Origin: Aquificaceae bacterium
Lineage (GTDB): Bacteria; Pseudomonadota; Gammaproteobacteria; Thiotrichales; Thiotrichaceae
Assembly (NCBI GenBank): GCA_003972955.1
Contig: QOAQ01000154.1
Location: 1 to 38,094, forward strand
Direction: 5' to 3'
DNA length: 38,094 bases
Below are positions 18,669-29,244 of the stretch, piece by piece (position 1 is the first letter of the stretch; every line of letters begins with the position of its first letter). Made by a program: the position numbers and the translations under genes. Below the pieces are notes generated by a model. That model saw only the letters and a list, made by a program, of their open reading frames with translations, ran no database searches and was not told where the DNA came from.

Positions 18669-19682
18669 TTATCCTCCCGTAGAGCTCATATGACGGAAGA
18701 TGAGAGGTTGTTCATCTAATATAAACTCATGTCCTTTAGGTTTAATATCCATCGATTGGATAAGTGCGTGACGTAGTGGTGTGTCATCAAGTGGGTTAGC
18801 ACGAACGACTCGGCGAAGATCAACAGAATGTTCTTGCCCTAAACACAGTAATAAACGACCTTCCGCAGTCAGGCGTACTCGATTACAACTATCACAAAAA
18901 TTATGACTGTGTGGAGAGATAAAGCCCACGCGTGATGAACCTTGATTTAGTTGATAATAACGTGATGGGCCACCTGTTTTATCACTGCTACGAATTAAAG
19001 AGTGTTGCTGACGAATATCTGCTTTTATTTGTTCGCTTGAGTAATAAGATTCGGCTCGGTCATGTTCAGTAATAACACCTAATGGCATTTCTTCAATAAA
19101 GCTAATATCAATGCCACGTTCTTCCACATACTGGATGAGATCAAGTATTTCATCGTCATTTCTATTTTTAAGAATAACCGTATTGAGTTTAATTGCTTTG
19201 AAATTAGCTTTAATGGCAGCATCAATTCCTGATAATGTTTTTTCGATCTTGCCATTGCGGGTTAGCTCTTTAAAACGGTCTTTTTGTAAGGTATCTAAGC
19301 TGATATTAATACGTGTCACGCCTGCATCTTTTAAAGGCTGAGCAAAGCGTTCGAGCTGCGTACCATTAGTTGTAATGGTTAAATCATCTAAGCCTTCTAG
19401 TTTTCCTAGCGCTTGAAATACGCTAATAATCCCCGTGCGGGTGAGTGGCTCGCCACCTGTAATACGTATTTTATTAACCCCTAAATCCACGGCGGTTGTA
19501 CCGATGCGTATCATTTCTTCTAAGGTGAGAAGTTGTTCGCGGGGTACAAATGTCATATCTTCAGACATGCAATAAACACAACGTAAATCACAACGATCAG
19601 TGGCTGACATGCGTAAGTAGCTTACCTTGCGTCCGAATCGATCGATTAATTGTGTTTTATTTTTGCTTTCTTTCGCAGTCAT
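18669..19682 (-). CDS. moaA: GTP 3',8-cyclase MoaA
   Basis: DRFGRKVSYLRMSATDRCDLRCVYCM; CDSCNRVRLTAEGRLLLCLG; C-terminal GG. Confidence 0.95.
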   Translation of the reverse strand: MTAKESKNKTQLIDRFGRKVSYLRMSATDRCDLRCVYCMSEDMTFVPREQLLTLEEMIRIGTTAVDLGVNKIRITGGEPLTRTGIISVFQALGKLEGLDDLTITTNGTQLERFAQPLKDAGVTRINISLDTLQKDRFKELTRNGKIEKTLSGIDAAIKANFKAIKLNTVILKNRNDDEILDLIQYVEERGIDISFIEEMPLGVITEHDRAESYYSSEQIKADIRQQHSLIRSSDKTGGPSRYYQLNQGSSRVGFISPHSHNFCDSCNRVRLTAEGRLLLCLGQEHSVDLRRVVRANPLDDTPLRHALIQSMDIKPKGHEFILDEQPLIFRHMSSTGG

Positions 19683-19790
19683 TCGCTGATTTTTTTACCA
19701 TGAAATTAGATTCTTCTAATTATAATCTAGTAGAGCATTTTTTAATATAGATCTATATCAAGTAAGATTTTTCAAGCGCTTTGTATCAAA

Positions 19791-20030
19791 TCAAATAGAA
19801 AGTAAGAAATGGCATAAAGATTGGAGACTTTTATGCAGTAAATATAAGGCAAAGAGGATGAGTATTGCTAAAATTATATAGCTACCTGTTTCAGAAAAAG
19901 CTGCATTGAAGATGATGACGCATCCTGTTTCTTTAAAGCTGTTGAAAACATGAATAATTAAAGTGGGTAGAGGCACTAAGAGAATAAAACTGAGAATACC
20001 ATTGAGTAGATTTTTTGTTTTTTGTGTCAT
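19791..20030 (-). CDS. Hypothetical small membrane protein (79 aa)
   Basis: Two hydrophobic segments; no RBS of note; hypothetical only. Confidence 0.45.
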   Translation of the reverse strand: MTQKTKNLLNGILSFILLVPLPTLIIHVFNSFKETGCVIIFNAAFSETGSYIILAILILFALYLLHKSLQSLCHFLLSI

Positions 20031-20082
20031 GAGAGGCTATTTATTATTTTTTGTTATTAGCGAGGGAGGTAATGCTGTCAAT

Positions 20083-20142
20083 CACCCTTCGACAAGCTCA
20101 GAGAGCTAGTTAAATTCGATAAGCTCAGGAGGCTAGTTAAAT
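20083..20142. repeat. REP-like element with two tandem imperfect 27-nt units
   Basis: tcgacaagctcagagagctagttaaat / tcgataagctcaggaggctagttaaat. Confidence 0.65.
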
Positions 20143-20251
20143 TACAGATTGATACAATGACCTAGCGAGGGTAGTTATTATAGAGCTTGAGGAGTGAAAT
20201 AAAGCTGAATAGCGGAGAGATAAGAAGTAGATTTAAAGTATCGTTGATGGG

Positions 20252-20274
20252 AGGGGCTAAAATATCTAGCCCCT
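20252..20274. terminator. Hairpin between converging/adjacent transcripts, possible terminator
   Basis: aggggcta-aaatatc-tagcccct; tatttgtt tail on + strand only. Confidence 0.35.
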
Positions 20275-20283
20275 ATTTGTTCC

Positions 20284-20868
20284 TTAGTTAGTAAATTTTA
20301 CCCAAGGGTATTCTTTATCATCTTTAACTCGACTCCAGAATAAAATACCTGAGTTACGCCAAGGATCAAGAATAATACTATTGCTAACTGTATCGCCTTT
20401 TGCTGAGACAGCTAAGGTGTTGTGTTCTTTCCAATAATTTCTTCTAAAGGCAACGGCGTGATGAAAGTCTAGTGTTCTCAAGGGTTTTTTGCCTAATTGC
20501 TTGCCCATGTCGCGTGTCCATTGCCAGCATAATCCATTTTTTCTATAGCCATAATTTACCAATACATTTTGCAATAAGGGTGGGGAGACAAGACCATATT
20601 GATTGGCAAGTACCTTAGGATACATGACCGCTTCACGCGCAACGAAAGATGCTTCTTTTGGGTCAATATTGGGGCCAAGTGACATAATGGCTTTTTGTAG
20701 CGCAAGAATTTTATTTTGCTCCGCGGAATCTATTGCAGAAACGGTGGTGATTTTTCTTTTTGTATCATAATGAACATTATTATAACGAACATTAGTACAA
20801 GCACTAAAAAGTAGCAGTGTTGATAAAATAATTCCTAAGCGTATGAATTTTTGATAGCTAAGTGTCAT
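20284..20868 (-). CDS. Putative lipoprotein of unknown function
   Basis: Lipobox-like LLLFSAC after basic N-terminus; ATGA overlap with ubiG. Confidence 0.6.
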   Translation of the reverse strand: MTLSYQKFIRLGIILSTLLLFSACTNVRYNNVHYDTKRKITTVSAIDSAEQNKILALQKAIMSLGPNIDPKEASFVAREAVMYPKVLANQYGLVSPPLLQNVLVNYGYRKNGLCWQWTRDMGKQLGKKPLRTLDFHHAVAFRRNYWKEHNTLAVSAKGDTVSNSIILDPWRNSGILFWSRVKDDKEYPWVKFTN

Positions 20869-21599
20869 GAAAGTTGCTCTTTAGTAAAATGCATTAAATA
20901 ATTAACATCGACATTGTTACCAAGTTTATAACTTTGAAACAATGGGTTGTAAGTCATGCCAGTAATATTTTCTAATTTCAATCCTTTTTCTCTTGCCCAT
21001 GCCTCTAATTCGGATGGACGAATAAATTTTGCGTACTCATGGGTTCCTTTCGGTAGCATATTAAGTACATATTCTGCACCGACAATAGCAAAGGCAAAAG
21101 ATTTAGGATTACGGTTAATGGTAGAAAAGAAGATATGCCCGTCGGGTTTAACTAATCGACTACAGGCAGCGATGATAGAACTAGGGTCGGGTACATGCTC
21201 TAGCATCTCGAGGCAGGTAACAATATCGTATTGCCCTGCTTGTTCTTCTGCAATTTCTTCGGCAGTGATTTGTCGATAATCGATCTCTACATTTGCTTCA
21301 AGACTGTGTAATCTTGCGACAGACAAGGGGGCTTCTCCCATATCGATACCAGTCACCTGTGCGCCACGTAATGCCATGCTTTCTGACAAAATACCGCCAC
21401 CACAGCCAACATCAATAATTTTTTTGTCTTTTAAACCGTGTGCATGTTGTTCAATATAGCCTAAACGCAACGGGTTTATTTCATGTAAGGGTTTGAATTC
21501 ACTGTTTGTATCCCACCAGCGATGCGCTAATGCTTCAAATTTTTGGATTTCGTTTTTATCAACATTCATATCAATAGTTTGCATTTCGAGTTTCCACAC
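20865..21599 (-). CDS. ubiG: Bifunctional ubiquinone O-methyltransferase UbiG
   Basis: [61 protein letters not shown]; start uncertain ([11 protein letters not shown] is internal). Confidence 0.93.
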   Translation of the reverse strand: MWKLEMQTIDMNVDKNEIQKFEALAHRWWDTNSEFKPLHEINPLRLGYIEQHAHGLKDKKIIDVGCGGGILSESMALRGAQVTGIDMGEAPLSVARLHSLEANVEIDYRQITAEEIAEEQAGQYDIVTCLEMLEHVPDPSSIIAACSRLVKPDGHIFFSTINRNPKSFAFAIVGAEYVLNMLPKGTHEYAKFIRPSELEAWAREKGLKLENITGMTYNPLFQSYKLGNNVDVNYLMHFTKEQLS

Positions 21600-21691
21600 G
21601 ATTTTATGGCTAAGTACGTTATTATATCGTGATTAGATGCGATATAGAAATATTGGTATAAGAACTTAACTTTTAAGGGTGATAATTTACA

Positions 21692-22240
21692 ATGTGGCGC
21701 TTTTTAATAGGAATATTTTTAGTACAGATAGCAACCGTTGCTTTGGTGTTGCTATCGCCAGACTTGCAGGGCTTTGGGTGGCTAAGACTAGCCGTTCCCA
21801 TTGTTATTATTGGTTTTTTTACTGCATTTTGGTTTCAGTCTCTCGCCAAATATAAAAGTAAAAAAGAAGTTGAAAGCCTAAAAGGTCAGCACTTAAAAGA
21901 AAAAGCTAAAATTCAATTAAATGCTGAACGAGCAAAAACAAGGTTGGTGAAACAAACGCAAAAACAGATTGCAAGAGAGGCAAAAGTCACCCATGCAAAA
22001 GCGAACTTTAAAGTAGGCGCTGCTTTTGCTGCTGCAATCGGCGCAGGTGCGCTTATGTTGATAACAGAGTTGTTTACGTTTGGTTTGCTTACATTAAGTA
22101 CCGCTGGGGGAGCTTTGGGTGGCTATATTTTACGAGCCAGACGTGGCAATGGTTTATTAGCGAAAAGCGAGCCAAAAGTTATTAAGATCAAATCAAGTGC
22201 TGCCAAAGAAAAGCGTTTGCAGCAGGATGTCAAAAAATGA
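21692..22240 (+). CDS. Conserved-looking membrane protein, unknown function
   Basis: Two N-terminal TM, Lys-rich coiled-coil, TM hairpin GAAFAAAIGAGALMLITELFTFGLLTLSTAGGALGGYI; 4-nt overlap with next gene. Confidence 0.55.
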   Translation: MWRFLIGIFLVQIATVALVLLSPDLQGFGWLRLAVPIVIIGFFTAFWFQSLAKYKSKKEVESLKGQHLKEKAKIQLNAERAKTRLVKQTQKQIAREAKVTHAKANFKVGAAFAAAIGAGALMLITELFTFGLLTLSTAGGALGGYILRARRGNGLLAKSEPKVIKIKSSAAKEKRLQQDVKK

Positions 22241-22734
22241 ATATACGTCTTGCAAACATTGATGATCAGGAGGCATTGGTTGATATATATAATCAAGCCA
22301 TTACGGCAGGTCAAAAAACAGCCGATACAGAGTGGGTTACGCTAGAGAGTCGTCGCGCTTGGTTTGATGATCATCCTGCTGAGCAATATCCACTATTAGT
22401 TGCAGAAATAGATCATGTGATTGCAGGTTATCTAACCATTAGTGGCTATCGCACAGGGCGTTTGGCATTACGATACACTGGTGAGGTGAGTTATTATATC
22501 CACTTTGATTATCATCGGCAGGGAGTTGGGTCGAGCCTTATGGAACATGCGATTGCGCTTTGTCCCTCCATTCAAATTAAAACACTTATTGCTATTTTAA
22601 TGGACTGTAATCAGGGAAGTATTGGGCTACTGAAAAAATATGGCTTTAAAGAGTGGGGGCATATGCCAAAGATAGCTGATTATGATGGGCTAGAGGTGGG
22701 GCAACTTTATTATGGTTTGCGGGTGGATGATTAA
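22237..22734 (+). CDS. GNAT family N-acetyltransferase (phosphinothricin acetyltransferase-like)
   Basis: IRLANIDDQEALVDIYNQAI...EVSYYIHFDYHRQGVGSSLMEHAI...GSIGLLKKYGFKEWGHMPKIADYDG. Confidence 0.8.
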   Translation: MNIRLANIDDQEALVDIYNQAITAGQKTADTEWVTLESRRAWFDDHPAEQYPLLVAEIDHVIAGYLTISGYRTGRLALRYTGEVSYYIHFDYHRQGVGSSLMEHAIALCPSIQIKTLIAILMDCNQGSIGLLKKYGFKEWGHMPKIADYDGLEVGQLYYGLRVDD

Positions 22735-22737
22735 ACG

Positions 22738-22765
22738 GTAGAGACAAGACATGCCTTGTCTCTAC
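22738..22765. repeat. Dispersed-repeat-like hairpin between convergent genes
   Basis: gtagagacaag-acatgc-cttgtctctac, perfect 11-bp arms. Confidence 0.7.
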
Positions 22766-22778
22766 GACAAAAAATGAA

Positions 22779-24020
22779 CTACTTCAGCATAAGAGAAACA
22801 ACACCATCTGCTAACTTAGGCTCAAACCATGTTGATTTAGGGGGCATAACATCGTTGTTATCTGCCACGCTCATTAAATCTTCCATGCGTGTGGCGAAAA
22901 TAGAAAAGGCAACCGCCATTTCGCCGCTATCAACACGTTTTTCTAAACCTTCTAAACCACGAATCCCACCCACAAAATCAATGCGGTCATCGGTGCGAGG
23001 GTCACTAATTCCTAAAATTGGATCAATCAGATTTTTTGCTAAACGGCTAATATCAAGTTTAGCAACAGGATCGTCGTCATTGATAAGGTCATCATTTAGC
23101 ACAAGGTGATACCATTGCTTATCCATATACATACCGTACTCTGATACTTGAGTCGGTTTAACGGGTGTATCACTTTTAGTAACAGTAAAGTTTTCGCTAA
23201 TTTTGGCGATAAATTCATCCGCAGATAAACCATTTAGGTCTTTAATCACACGGTTGTAATCAAAAATCTTCATTTCATGATGTGGAAAAGCGACGGTTAA
23301 AAAATAATCCCAAGGCGCTTCACCTGCTTTAAGATCAGAATTTTTGCGACGCTCCGCACAAATACGCGAGGCAGATGCAGAGCGATGATGACCATCGGCA
23401 ATGTAGATTGCTTTCATTGCATTAAACGCATCGGTTAATTGTTGGATAAGCGCATTATCATCAATCACCCATAAGGTATGTTGAACACCATCGTCGGCAG
23501 TCACATCCATATCAGGTGTTGCGGAGCTTACTGTCGCGAGAATAGTATCGACCTCAGGTGCGCTAGGATAGGCAAGTAAAACAGGCCCTGTTTGTGCATT
23601 AACGGCATCAATTTGGCGTACACGATCATCTTCTTTTACAGGACGTGTGTATTCATGCTTACGGATACGATTAGTATCGTAGTCGTCAACCGATGCACCT
23701 GCGACTAAACCCGTCTGCACAATATCGTCCATAATGAGACGGTAAGCATAGTAGCAAGGTTTATCATCTTGCTTTAATACGCCTTCAGAAATCATTTTTT
23801 CAAGATTTTCAGCCGCTTTCGCATACACTTCTGGGCTATAAGGGTCAGTCCCTTCAGGAAGGTCAATTTCTGGTTTAGATATATGTAGAAAACTCCATGG
23901 TTTGCCCTCGGCACGTTCGCGAGCTTCAGCGGTGTTTAACACATCATAAGGAGGAGCAACAACATCATCAGCACGACCTGTTGCAGGGCGTAAGCCACGA
24001 AAAGGAGAAATTAAATCCAT
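22779..24020 (-). CDS. DUF1015 family protein
   Basis: ISPFRGLRPATGRADDVVAPPYDVLNTAEAREL-like N-terminus, YIADGHHRSASA; start at MDLISPF rather than track 24035. Confidence 0.85.
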   Translation of the reverse strand: MDLISPFRGLRPATGRADDVVAPPYDVLNTAEARERAEGKPWSFLHISKPEIDLPEGTDPYSPEVYAKAAENLEKMISEGVLKQDDKPCYYAYRLIMDDIVQTGLVAGASVDDYDTNRIRKHEYTRPVKEDDRVRQIDAVNAQTGPVLLAYPSAPEVDTILATVSSATPDMDVTADDGVQHTLWVIDDNALIQQLTDAFNAMKAIYIADGHHRSASASRICAERRKNSDLKAGEAPWDYFLTVAFPHHEMKIFDYNRVIKDLNGLSADEFIAKISENFTVTKSDTPVKPTQVSEYGMYMDKQWYHLVLNDDLINDDDPVAKLDISRLAKNLIDPILGISDPRTDDRIDFVGGIRGLEGLEKRVDSGEMAVAFSIFATRMEDLMSVADNNDVMPPKSTWFEPKLADGVVSLMLK

Positions 24021-24138
24021 AATAATAAGTCTCATCAGTAAGGCAGGGTGGACGTTATTATAGGGGAATAAATATTTATTTCTGAGGTATTTTTAATACC
24101 AACTATTTTGGACAATACTTGGTATTTGCGTTGTGCGT

Positions 24139-24363
24139 CTAATCAAAATCAAAAACATCTGATAAGCGACGTTCTAAGGCTTTTTGTTCAAGGTAGTCTT
24201 CAATATTACGACGGATAATGTGTGCCTTGAGGCGCTTGGATTCTTTTTTCTTTGTGTTTTCTTCTTCTAATTCTAATTCGTTAATTTCCAGATCAGTAAT
24301 CTCTTCTAAGTCTTCGATATTTGCGTCAATGGGCAGTTGCTCTGCCTCTTGTAGTGGGCGCAT
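24139..24363 (-). CDS. PA3496-like small acidic/basic protein
   Basis: C-terminal RRNIEDYLEQKALERRLSDVFDFD resembles PA3496 family. Confidence 0.5.
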   Translation of the reverse strand: MRPLQEAEQLPIDANIEDLEEITDLEINELELEEENTKKKESKRLKAHIIRRNIEDYLEQKALERRLSDVFDFD

Positions 24364-24564
24364 TATGGTTTCCCCGTAATTATGGTGTGTTTTTGTAGAA
24401 TCATGCTCAAGTAAAGCCCTTACTGAGTATGATTATTTCTATGTAATAGATGTACTTACTAGATATTACGTATTATTGATGATGGTAGCTGAATGCTGGA
24501 TGAGTAAATAGATTAAAAAACAAACAAGACGGTAAAAGATTTGATAGCAGTATAAAACAGGCAT

Positions 24565-24594
24565 AAAAAAACCAGCTAAGAAGCTGGTTTTTTT
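24565..24594 (-). terminator. Rho-independent terminator of the tRNA unit
   Basis: aaaaaaaccagct-aaga-agctggttttttt. Confidence 0.85.
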
Positions 24595-24602
24595 ATGAAA
24601 TA

Positions 24603-24679
24603 TGGCGCGCTGGGGAGGATTCGAACCCCCGACCCTCTGGTTCGTAGCCAGATACTCTATCCAACTGAGCTACCAGCGC
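24603..24679 (-). tRNA. tRNA-Arg (anticodon ACG)
   Basis: GCGCTGG acceptor pairs CCAGCGC; TCTGG-CTACGAA-CCAGA anticodon arm; GGTTCGAATCC; encoded CCA. Confidence 0.95.
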
Positions 24680-24775
24680 ATTGAAGACGGCGCATTTTCT
24701 CTGTTTTTATTCACTAAGTCAACTAAATTAATAGTAGGTTCAGTTAATAAAAACTGCAATCCATCATCGACATAA

Positions 24776-24867
24776 TGGCGGAGAAGGAGGGATTCGAACC
24801 CTCGATCCGGGATAAACCAGATACTCCCTTAGCAGGGGAGCGCCTTCGGCCTCTCGGCCACTTCTCC
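24776..24867 (-). tRNA. tRNA-Ser (anticodon GCT)
   Basis: GGAGAAGTGGCCGAGAGGCCGAAGGCGCTCCCCTGCTAAGGGAG...GGTTCGAATCCCTCCTTCTCCGCCA; long variable arm. Confidence 0.95.
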
Positions 24868-25042
24868 AATTATGCAACTCAAGTTTATATAAAGTGCTAT
24901 CGTGCTAAAACAGCTATAAATTTGAGAGGTGGAAGGATACAGGTCTATGGTCTTTAGGTAAAGAGTCTAAAAGCAGAAAATTGTATTTTTTATGTGATAA
25001 AAAAGTAGGGGGTAGTGCTTGCTTGTGGTTTGTATTATTACC

Positions 25043-25116
25043 TGCACCCTTCACTTCGACTTTGCTCAGTACAGGCGACAAGCTCAGGGTGTTAGTTTCC
25101 TGAGCTTGTCGAAGGG
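25043..25116. repeat. REP-like element, composite with hairpin
   Basis: gcacccttcacttcgactttgctcagtacaggcgacaagctcagggtg...; hairpin cgacaagctcagg/cctgagcttgtcg. Confidence 0.75.
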
Positions 25117-25123
25117 GATGATT

Positions 25124-25564
25124 TTAGTTTTTAAACACAATAGCCGTTTTAGACATCCGATCATGGAATGCGAGTTTATTTTTATCAAACAAAAGCCATA
25201 AGTACCCTGCTGCTAGTGGTATCCAACTGACGATGGAGTATATGTAGCGGATAAAGGCTTGTTTCCAGTTAATAGCTTGTCCGTCGAAGCTGATGACTTT
25301 TAGCTTCCATGCGCGCATTCCTAGGGTTTGTCCGCCATGTGTCCAGAACCAACCAAAGAAGAGGTAGCCAAGGGCTAAGAGATACACAAAGAATAGTTTA
25401 GCCACAAGGCTACCTTTGGCGACGTTTTCTATGCCCGTTATGCTGGTGAGGGTGAGCATGGAGATAAAACCCACCACTAATAAAACCGAGCCAAAGAGTA
25501 AAAAATCGTAAAACATGGCTGCGACACGTTTGGCAAATGTGGCAGGGGTAGCGGAGTCACTCAT
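25124..25564 (-). CDS. RDD family membrane protein
   Basis: AKRVAAMFYDFLLFGSVL; HGGQTLGMRAWKLKVIS; RYIYSIVSWIPLAAGYLWLLFDKNKLAFHDRMSKTAIV. Confidence 0.85.
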   Translation of the reverse strand: MSDSATPATFAKRVAAMFYDFLLFGSVLLVVGFISMLTLTSITGIENVAKGSLVAKLFFVYLLALGYLFFGWFWTHGGQTLGMRAWKLKVISFDGQAINWKQAFIRYIYSIVSWIPLAAGYLWLLFDKNKLAFHDRMSKTAIVFKN

Positions 25565-25567
25565 TTG

Positions 25568-26149
25568 TTAGTCCATATTAATAAAGTTTTGCAACATATC
25601 ATGACCATGTTGACTGAGTATAGATTCGGGGTGAAATTGTACGCCTTCGAGTGGGTATTCTTTATGGCGCACTCCCATAATCTCGTCGATTTCACCTGCT
25701 GCGGTTTCTGTCCATGCGGTTATTTCTAGGCAGTCGGGGAGTGTTTCTTTTTCGATGACAAGAGAGTGGTAGCGCGTTGCTTCAAAAGGATTGCTTAATC
25801 CTGCAAATACGCCCGTATCGGTATGGTGCATCATCGATGTTTTTCCGTGCATAACTTCTTTTGCGCGGATGATATTACCACCAAAGGCTTGTCCTATGGA
25901 TTGATGCCCTAAACATACGCCAAACAGGGGTAGTTTACCTGCATATTGTTTGATGACCTCTAGTGAGATACCTGCCTCTGTGGGTGTGCAAGGACCTGGG
26001 GAAATAATAATACGTTCGGGTGCTAGCGTATCAATATCTTCAAGGGTGATTTCATCGTTGCGTTTTACCAAAACATCAGCGCCTAACTCACCTAAGTATT
26101 GCACTAGGTTGTAGGTGAAGGAGTCGTAGTTATCAATCATTAATATCAT
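25568..26149 (-). CDS. trpG: Anthranilate synthase component II (glutamine amidotransferase)
   Basis: [51 protein letters not shown]. Confidence 0.93.
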   Translation of the reverse strand: MILMIDNYDSFTYNLVQYLGELGADVLVKRNDEITLEDIDTLAPERIIISPGPCTPTEAGISLEVIKQYAGKLPLFGVCLGHQSIGQAFGGNIIRAKEVMHGKTSMMHHTDTGVFAGLSNPFEATRYHSLVIEKETLPDCLEITAWTETAAGEIDEIMGVRHKEYPLEGVQFHPESILSQHGHDMLQNFINMD

Positions 26150-26161
26150 TGTCTTATCCTC

Positions 26162-27643
26162 CTATCGGTGCGCGCCATCAATACCCGCAAGGGCTTGTTC
26201 GACGGCTTGAAAAATTGCACGGGCTTTGTTCATGGTTTCTTTCCATTCCATGTCTGGCACGGAGTCATAAACAATACCTGCACCTGCTTGAATATTAAGT
26301 GTGTTATCTTTAATAACAGCGGTGCGGATAGCAATAGCGGTGTCCATATTACCGTTCCAAGCAAGGTAGCCGATAGCGCCTGAGTAGATGCCACGCTTAA
26401 CAGGCTCTAACTCGTCGATAATTTCCATCGCACGTATTTTAGGTGCGCCACTGACCGTTCCTGCGGGGAAGGTAGCACGTAAAACATCTATTGCACTCAT
26501 ATTAGGAACAATTTTGCCAACAACATTAGAGACGATGTGCATCACGTGGGAGTAGCGTTCGATAAACATTTTATCAGTGAGTTTGACGCTACCAATTTGA
26601 CTCACGCGTCCTGCATCGTTACGACCCAGATCGATTAACATTAAATGTTCAGCTAATTCTTTGGGGTCGTTTAATAGCTCTTCTTCCATTGCTTTGTCGT
26701 GGGCTTTATCACGACCGCGTTTGCGTGTACCTGCAATGGGGCGCACGGTAATTTCTTCGTCTTCAAGACGTACTAATATCTCAGGTGATGATCCTATAAT
26801 TTGGAATTCATCTAAATTGAGAAAGTACATATAAGGTGACGGATTTAATGAGCGTAAGGCGCGGTATAAGTCAATAGGGGGCGCTTTAAAAGGAATGCTT
26901 AGGCGTTGCGATAAAACCACCTGCATAATATCGCCCGCGGCAATATACTCCTTTGCTTTGGCGACGGCTTCTTTAAAACCTGTTTCGGTGAAGCCTGAGC
27001 TAAAGTCATCCTCGGTTATTTTTTGTGATAATTTGGCGGGTTGATAACCTCGAATAGGCTCGCGTAATTTGCGCTCTAAAAAATTCAACCGTGATAAAGC
27101 CTGTTCGTACTGGTCTTTTTGCGCATGGACGATAAGGTACAATTTACCTTTGAGGTTATCAAATACCACGACTTCATCGGATAGCATGAGTAAAATATCA
27201 GGCGTATTGATGATGTCATCTTTGCGGGGGCTTTGTGCTAATTTTGGCTCGACATAGCGAATGGTATCATAGCCAAAATAACCTACCAGACCACCACTAA
27301 AACGAGGCAGTCCATCAATTTCAGGGACATTGATTTTCTCTTGATACGCTTCGATCCACGCAAGTGGGTCAGCAACCGTTTCTGAGCTGATGACTTTCCA
27401 GTTTTCAGTGACTTCAACTTGTTTATCACGAATACGAATAATGGTGCTGGCAGGTAAGCCTATAATGGAGTAGCGACCCCATTTTTCACCGCCATGAACG
27501 GATTCAAAGAGATAGGAAAAAGGTGCATTAGCAAGTTTGAGATAGGTACTGACAGGAGTATCAAGATCAGCTAAAACTTCGCGCATTAGGGGAATGCGAT
27601 TAAAGCCTTGCTGTAAATAATGTTCAAATGTTTCTTTTTTCAT
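26162..27643 (-). CDS. trpE: Anthranilate synthase component I
   Basis: [66 protein letters not shown]. Confidence 0.95.
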   Translation of the reverse strand: MKKETFEHYLQQGFNRIPLMREVLADLDTPVSTYLKLANAPFSYLFESVHGGEKWGRYSIIGLPASTIIRIRDKQVEVTENWKVISSETVADPLAWIEAYQEKINVPEIDGLPRFSGGLVGYFGYDTIRYVEPKLAQSPRKDDIINTPDILLMLSDEVVVFDNLKGKLYLIVHAQKDQYEQALSRLNFLERKLREPIRGYQPAKLSQKITEDDFSSGFTETGFKEAVAKAKEYIAAGDIMQVVLSQRLSIPFKAPPIDLYRALRSLNPSPYMYFLNLDEFQIIGSSPEILVRLEDEEITVRPIAGTRKRGRDKAHDKAMEEELLNDPKELAEHLMLIDLGRNDAGRVSQIGSVKLTDKMFIERYSHVMHIVSNVVGKIVPNMSAIDVLRATFPAGTVSGAPKIRAMEIIDELEPVKRGIYSGAIGYLAWNGNMDTAIAIRTAVIKDNTLNIQAGAGIVYDSVPDMEWKETMNKARAIFQAVEQALAGIDGAHR

Positions 27644-27697
27644 GGGAATAAACCTGCATAAAAAGGTAAAAAATAAGCGTAAAGGGGTGTGTTAGTG

Positions 27698-27754
27698 TTA
27701 GCTACACCATCGCCAGTTTTGTTGCCAATTTTTATACAGGTTTATTTTCATCAT
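27698..27754 (-). CDS. trpL: Trp-rich trp operon leader peptide (18 aa)
   Basis: MMKINLYKNWQQNWRWCS* with 3 Trp codons; start overlaps gph stop (TAATG), 54 nt before trpE. Confidence 0.75.
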   Translation of the reverse strand: MMKINLYKNWQQNWRWCS

Positions 27755-28434
27755 TAAGCCGTTTTAATTAAGTTGCGTAATTCTATCATAGAGTCTATCA
27801 CAGCGTCAGGCTTATAGTGACGAATATCCTCACCATGATTGTAGCCATACGACATACAGATAATATCAAAACCTGCCGCACGTGCGGCTTTAACATCTGA
27901 CTGCGAATCACCTAGCATCAGAGACTCTTCAGGCTTAACGCCTAGCTCTTTTGCACCATGTAAAAGTGGTAAAGGGTCAGGTTTTTTCTTTTCCAACGTG
28001 TCGCCACTAATGATGATTTCAAACTCATCAAAAATACCAAGATCACGTAGAATAGGGTGAGTAAAACGCTCCACTTTATTGGTGATACAACCAATTTTCA
28101 TTCCCGTTGATTGAAGAAAGGCTAAACCTTCTTTAACACCAGGATAAAGCGTACTGCGCTTGGCGTTGTTGACAGCATACAGCTTTTCAAAAATAGGCAT
28201 TGCTTTTGCAAAGATTGCCTCATCGTGAGGCGCATCAAGGTCATTTGCGATAGCACGTTCCATTAAGCGTACAACCCCATTGCCAACCCACTGACGAATC
28301 CTTGGCTCACCACGTTCAGGCAAGCCAATTTCTTTGAGCGTTTCTTCAACACACCAAGCAAGATCAGGGACGGAGTCAACCAGTGTTCCGTCCACGTCGA
28401 TCATAATGAGTTTTGGATTAAATAGTTTACTCAT
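27754..28434 (-). CDS. gph: Phosphoglycolate phosphatase
   Basis: LIMIDVDGTLVDSVPDLAWCVEETL; HAD motifs; rpe-gph synteny. Confidence 0.93.
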   Translation of the reverse strand: MSKLFNPKLIMIDVDGTLVDSVPDLAWCVEETLKEIGLPERGEPRIRQWVGNGVVRLMERAIANDLDAPHDEAIFAKAMPIFEKLYAVNNAKRSTLYPGVKEGLAFLQSTGMKIGCITNKVERFTHPILRDLGIFDEFEIIISGDTLEKKKPDPLPLLHGAKELGVKPEESLMLGDSQSDVKAARAAGFDIICMSYGYNHGEDIRHYKPDAVIDSMIELRNLIKTA

Positions 28435-29132
28435 TAAACATTTGCCGCCGCTAATTCGGCACGGAATTTGCCACAGATGGTTTGGTAATCGTTCTCATCA
28501 TCAGCACCAACTGCACCGAAGATAGCAGAACCTGCGACAAACATATCTGCACCTGCTTCTTTGATTTCTCTGATATTGTTGTCTTTAACACCGCCATCAA
28601 CTTCTAAGCGAATATCAAAACCAGAATCATCAATTAATTTACGCACTTGCTTTAATTTTGTAAGCGTTGAGGGAATAAAGCTCTGTCCGCCAAACCCTGG
28701 GTTTACCGACATAAGTAGGATAAGGTCAACTTTATCCATAACATACTCAAGAATATCCAAAGGAGTAGCAGGGTTAAAAACAAGCCCCGCTTTACACCCT
28801 AGCTCACGAATCATTTGTAAAGTACGGTCTACATGCTCGGATGCTTCAGGGTGAAATGAAATATAGGTTGCGCCAGCTTCAGCAAAATCAGGGATGATGC
28901 GGTCAACAGGCTTTACCATAAGGTGAACATCAATATCTGCGGTAACGCCATGTTTGCGTAAGGCATCACACACCAAGGGACCTATGGTGAGGTTAGGTAC
29001 ATAGTGATTATCCATTACATCAAAATGAACAACATCAGCGCCTGATTTGATGACATTATCAACCTCTTCACCCAAACGGGCAAAGTCAGCGGAAAGTATA
29101 GAAGGAGCGATTAAATCGGTTTGTCTAGCCAT
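28434..29132 (-). CDS. rpe: Ribulose-phosphate 3-epimerase
   Basis: [73 protein letters not shown]. Confidence 0.96.
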   Translation of the reverse strand: MARQTDLIAPSILSADFARLGEEVDNVIKSGADVVHFDVMDNHYVPNLTIGPLVCDALRKHGVTADIDVHLMVKPVDRIIPDFAEAGATYISFHPEASEHVDRTLQMIRELGCKAGLVFNPATPLDILEYVMDKVDLILLMSVNPGFGGQSFIPSTLTKLKQVRKLIDDSGFDIRLEVDGGVKDNNIREIKEAGADMFVAGSAIFGAVGADDENDYQTICGKFRAELAAANV

Positions 29133-29244
29133 GGTGTAACTCCAGAAAATCTGAAAAAAAGATGAACTCTACATGAAAAACAGGTGATTTTCAGTAACAG
29201 TATTGTTATTTTGGGACAGTTCCTAAGGGAATAAGTCTTGATAT

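Noticed and set aside
20063-20112. Short ORF after gagggaggta (MLSITLRQAQRAS)
   Set aside because: Runs into the REP-like repeat; 13 aa and no other support
24775-24957. ORF MAEKEGFEPSIRDKPDTPLAGERLRPLGHF...
   Set aside because: Classic artefact of the antisense strand of tRNA-Ser; the tRNA explains the sequence
28561-28854. 97-aa ORF antisense to rpe (also 29540-29857 antisense to cbbR, 20956-21279 antisense to ubiG)
   Set aside because: Shadow ORFs; conserved genes on the opposite strand account for the open frames
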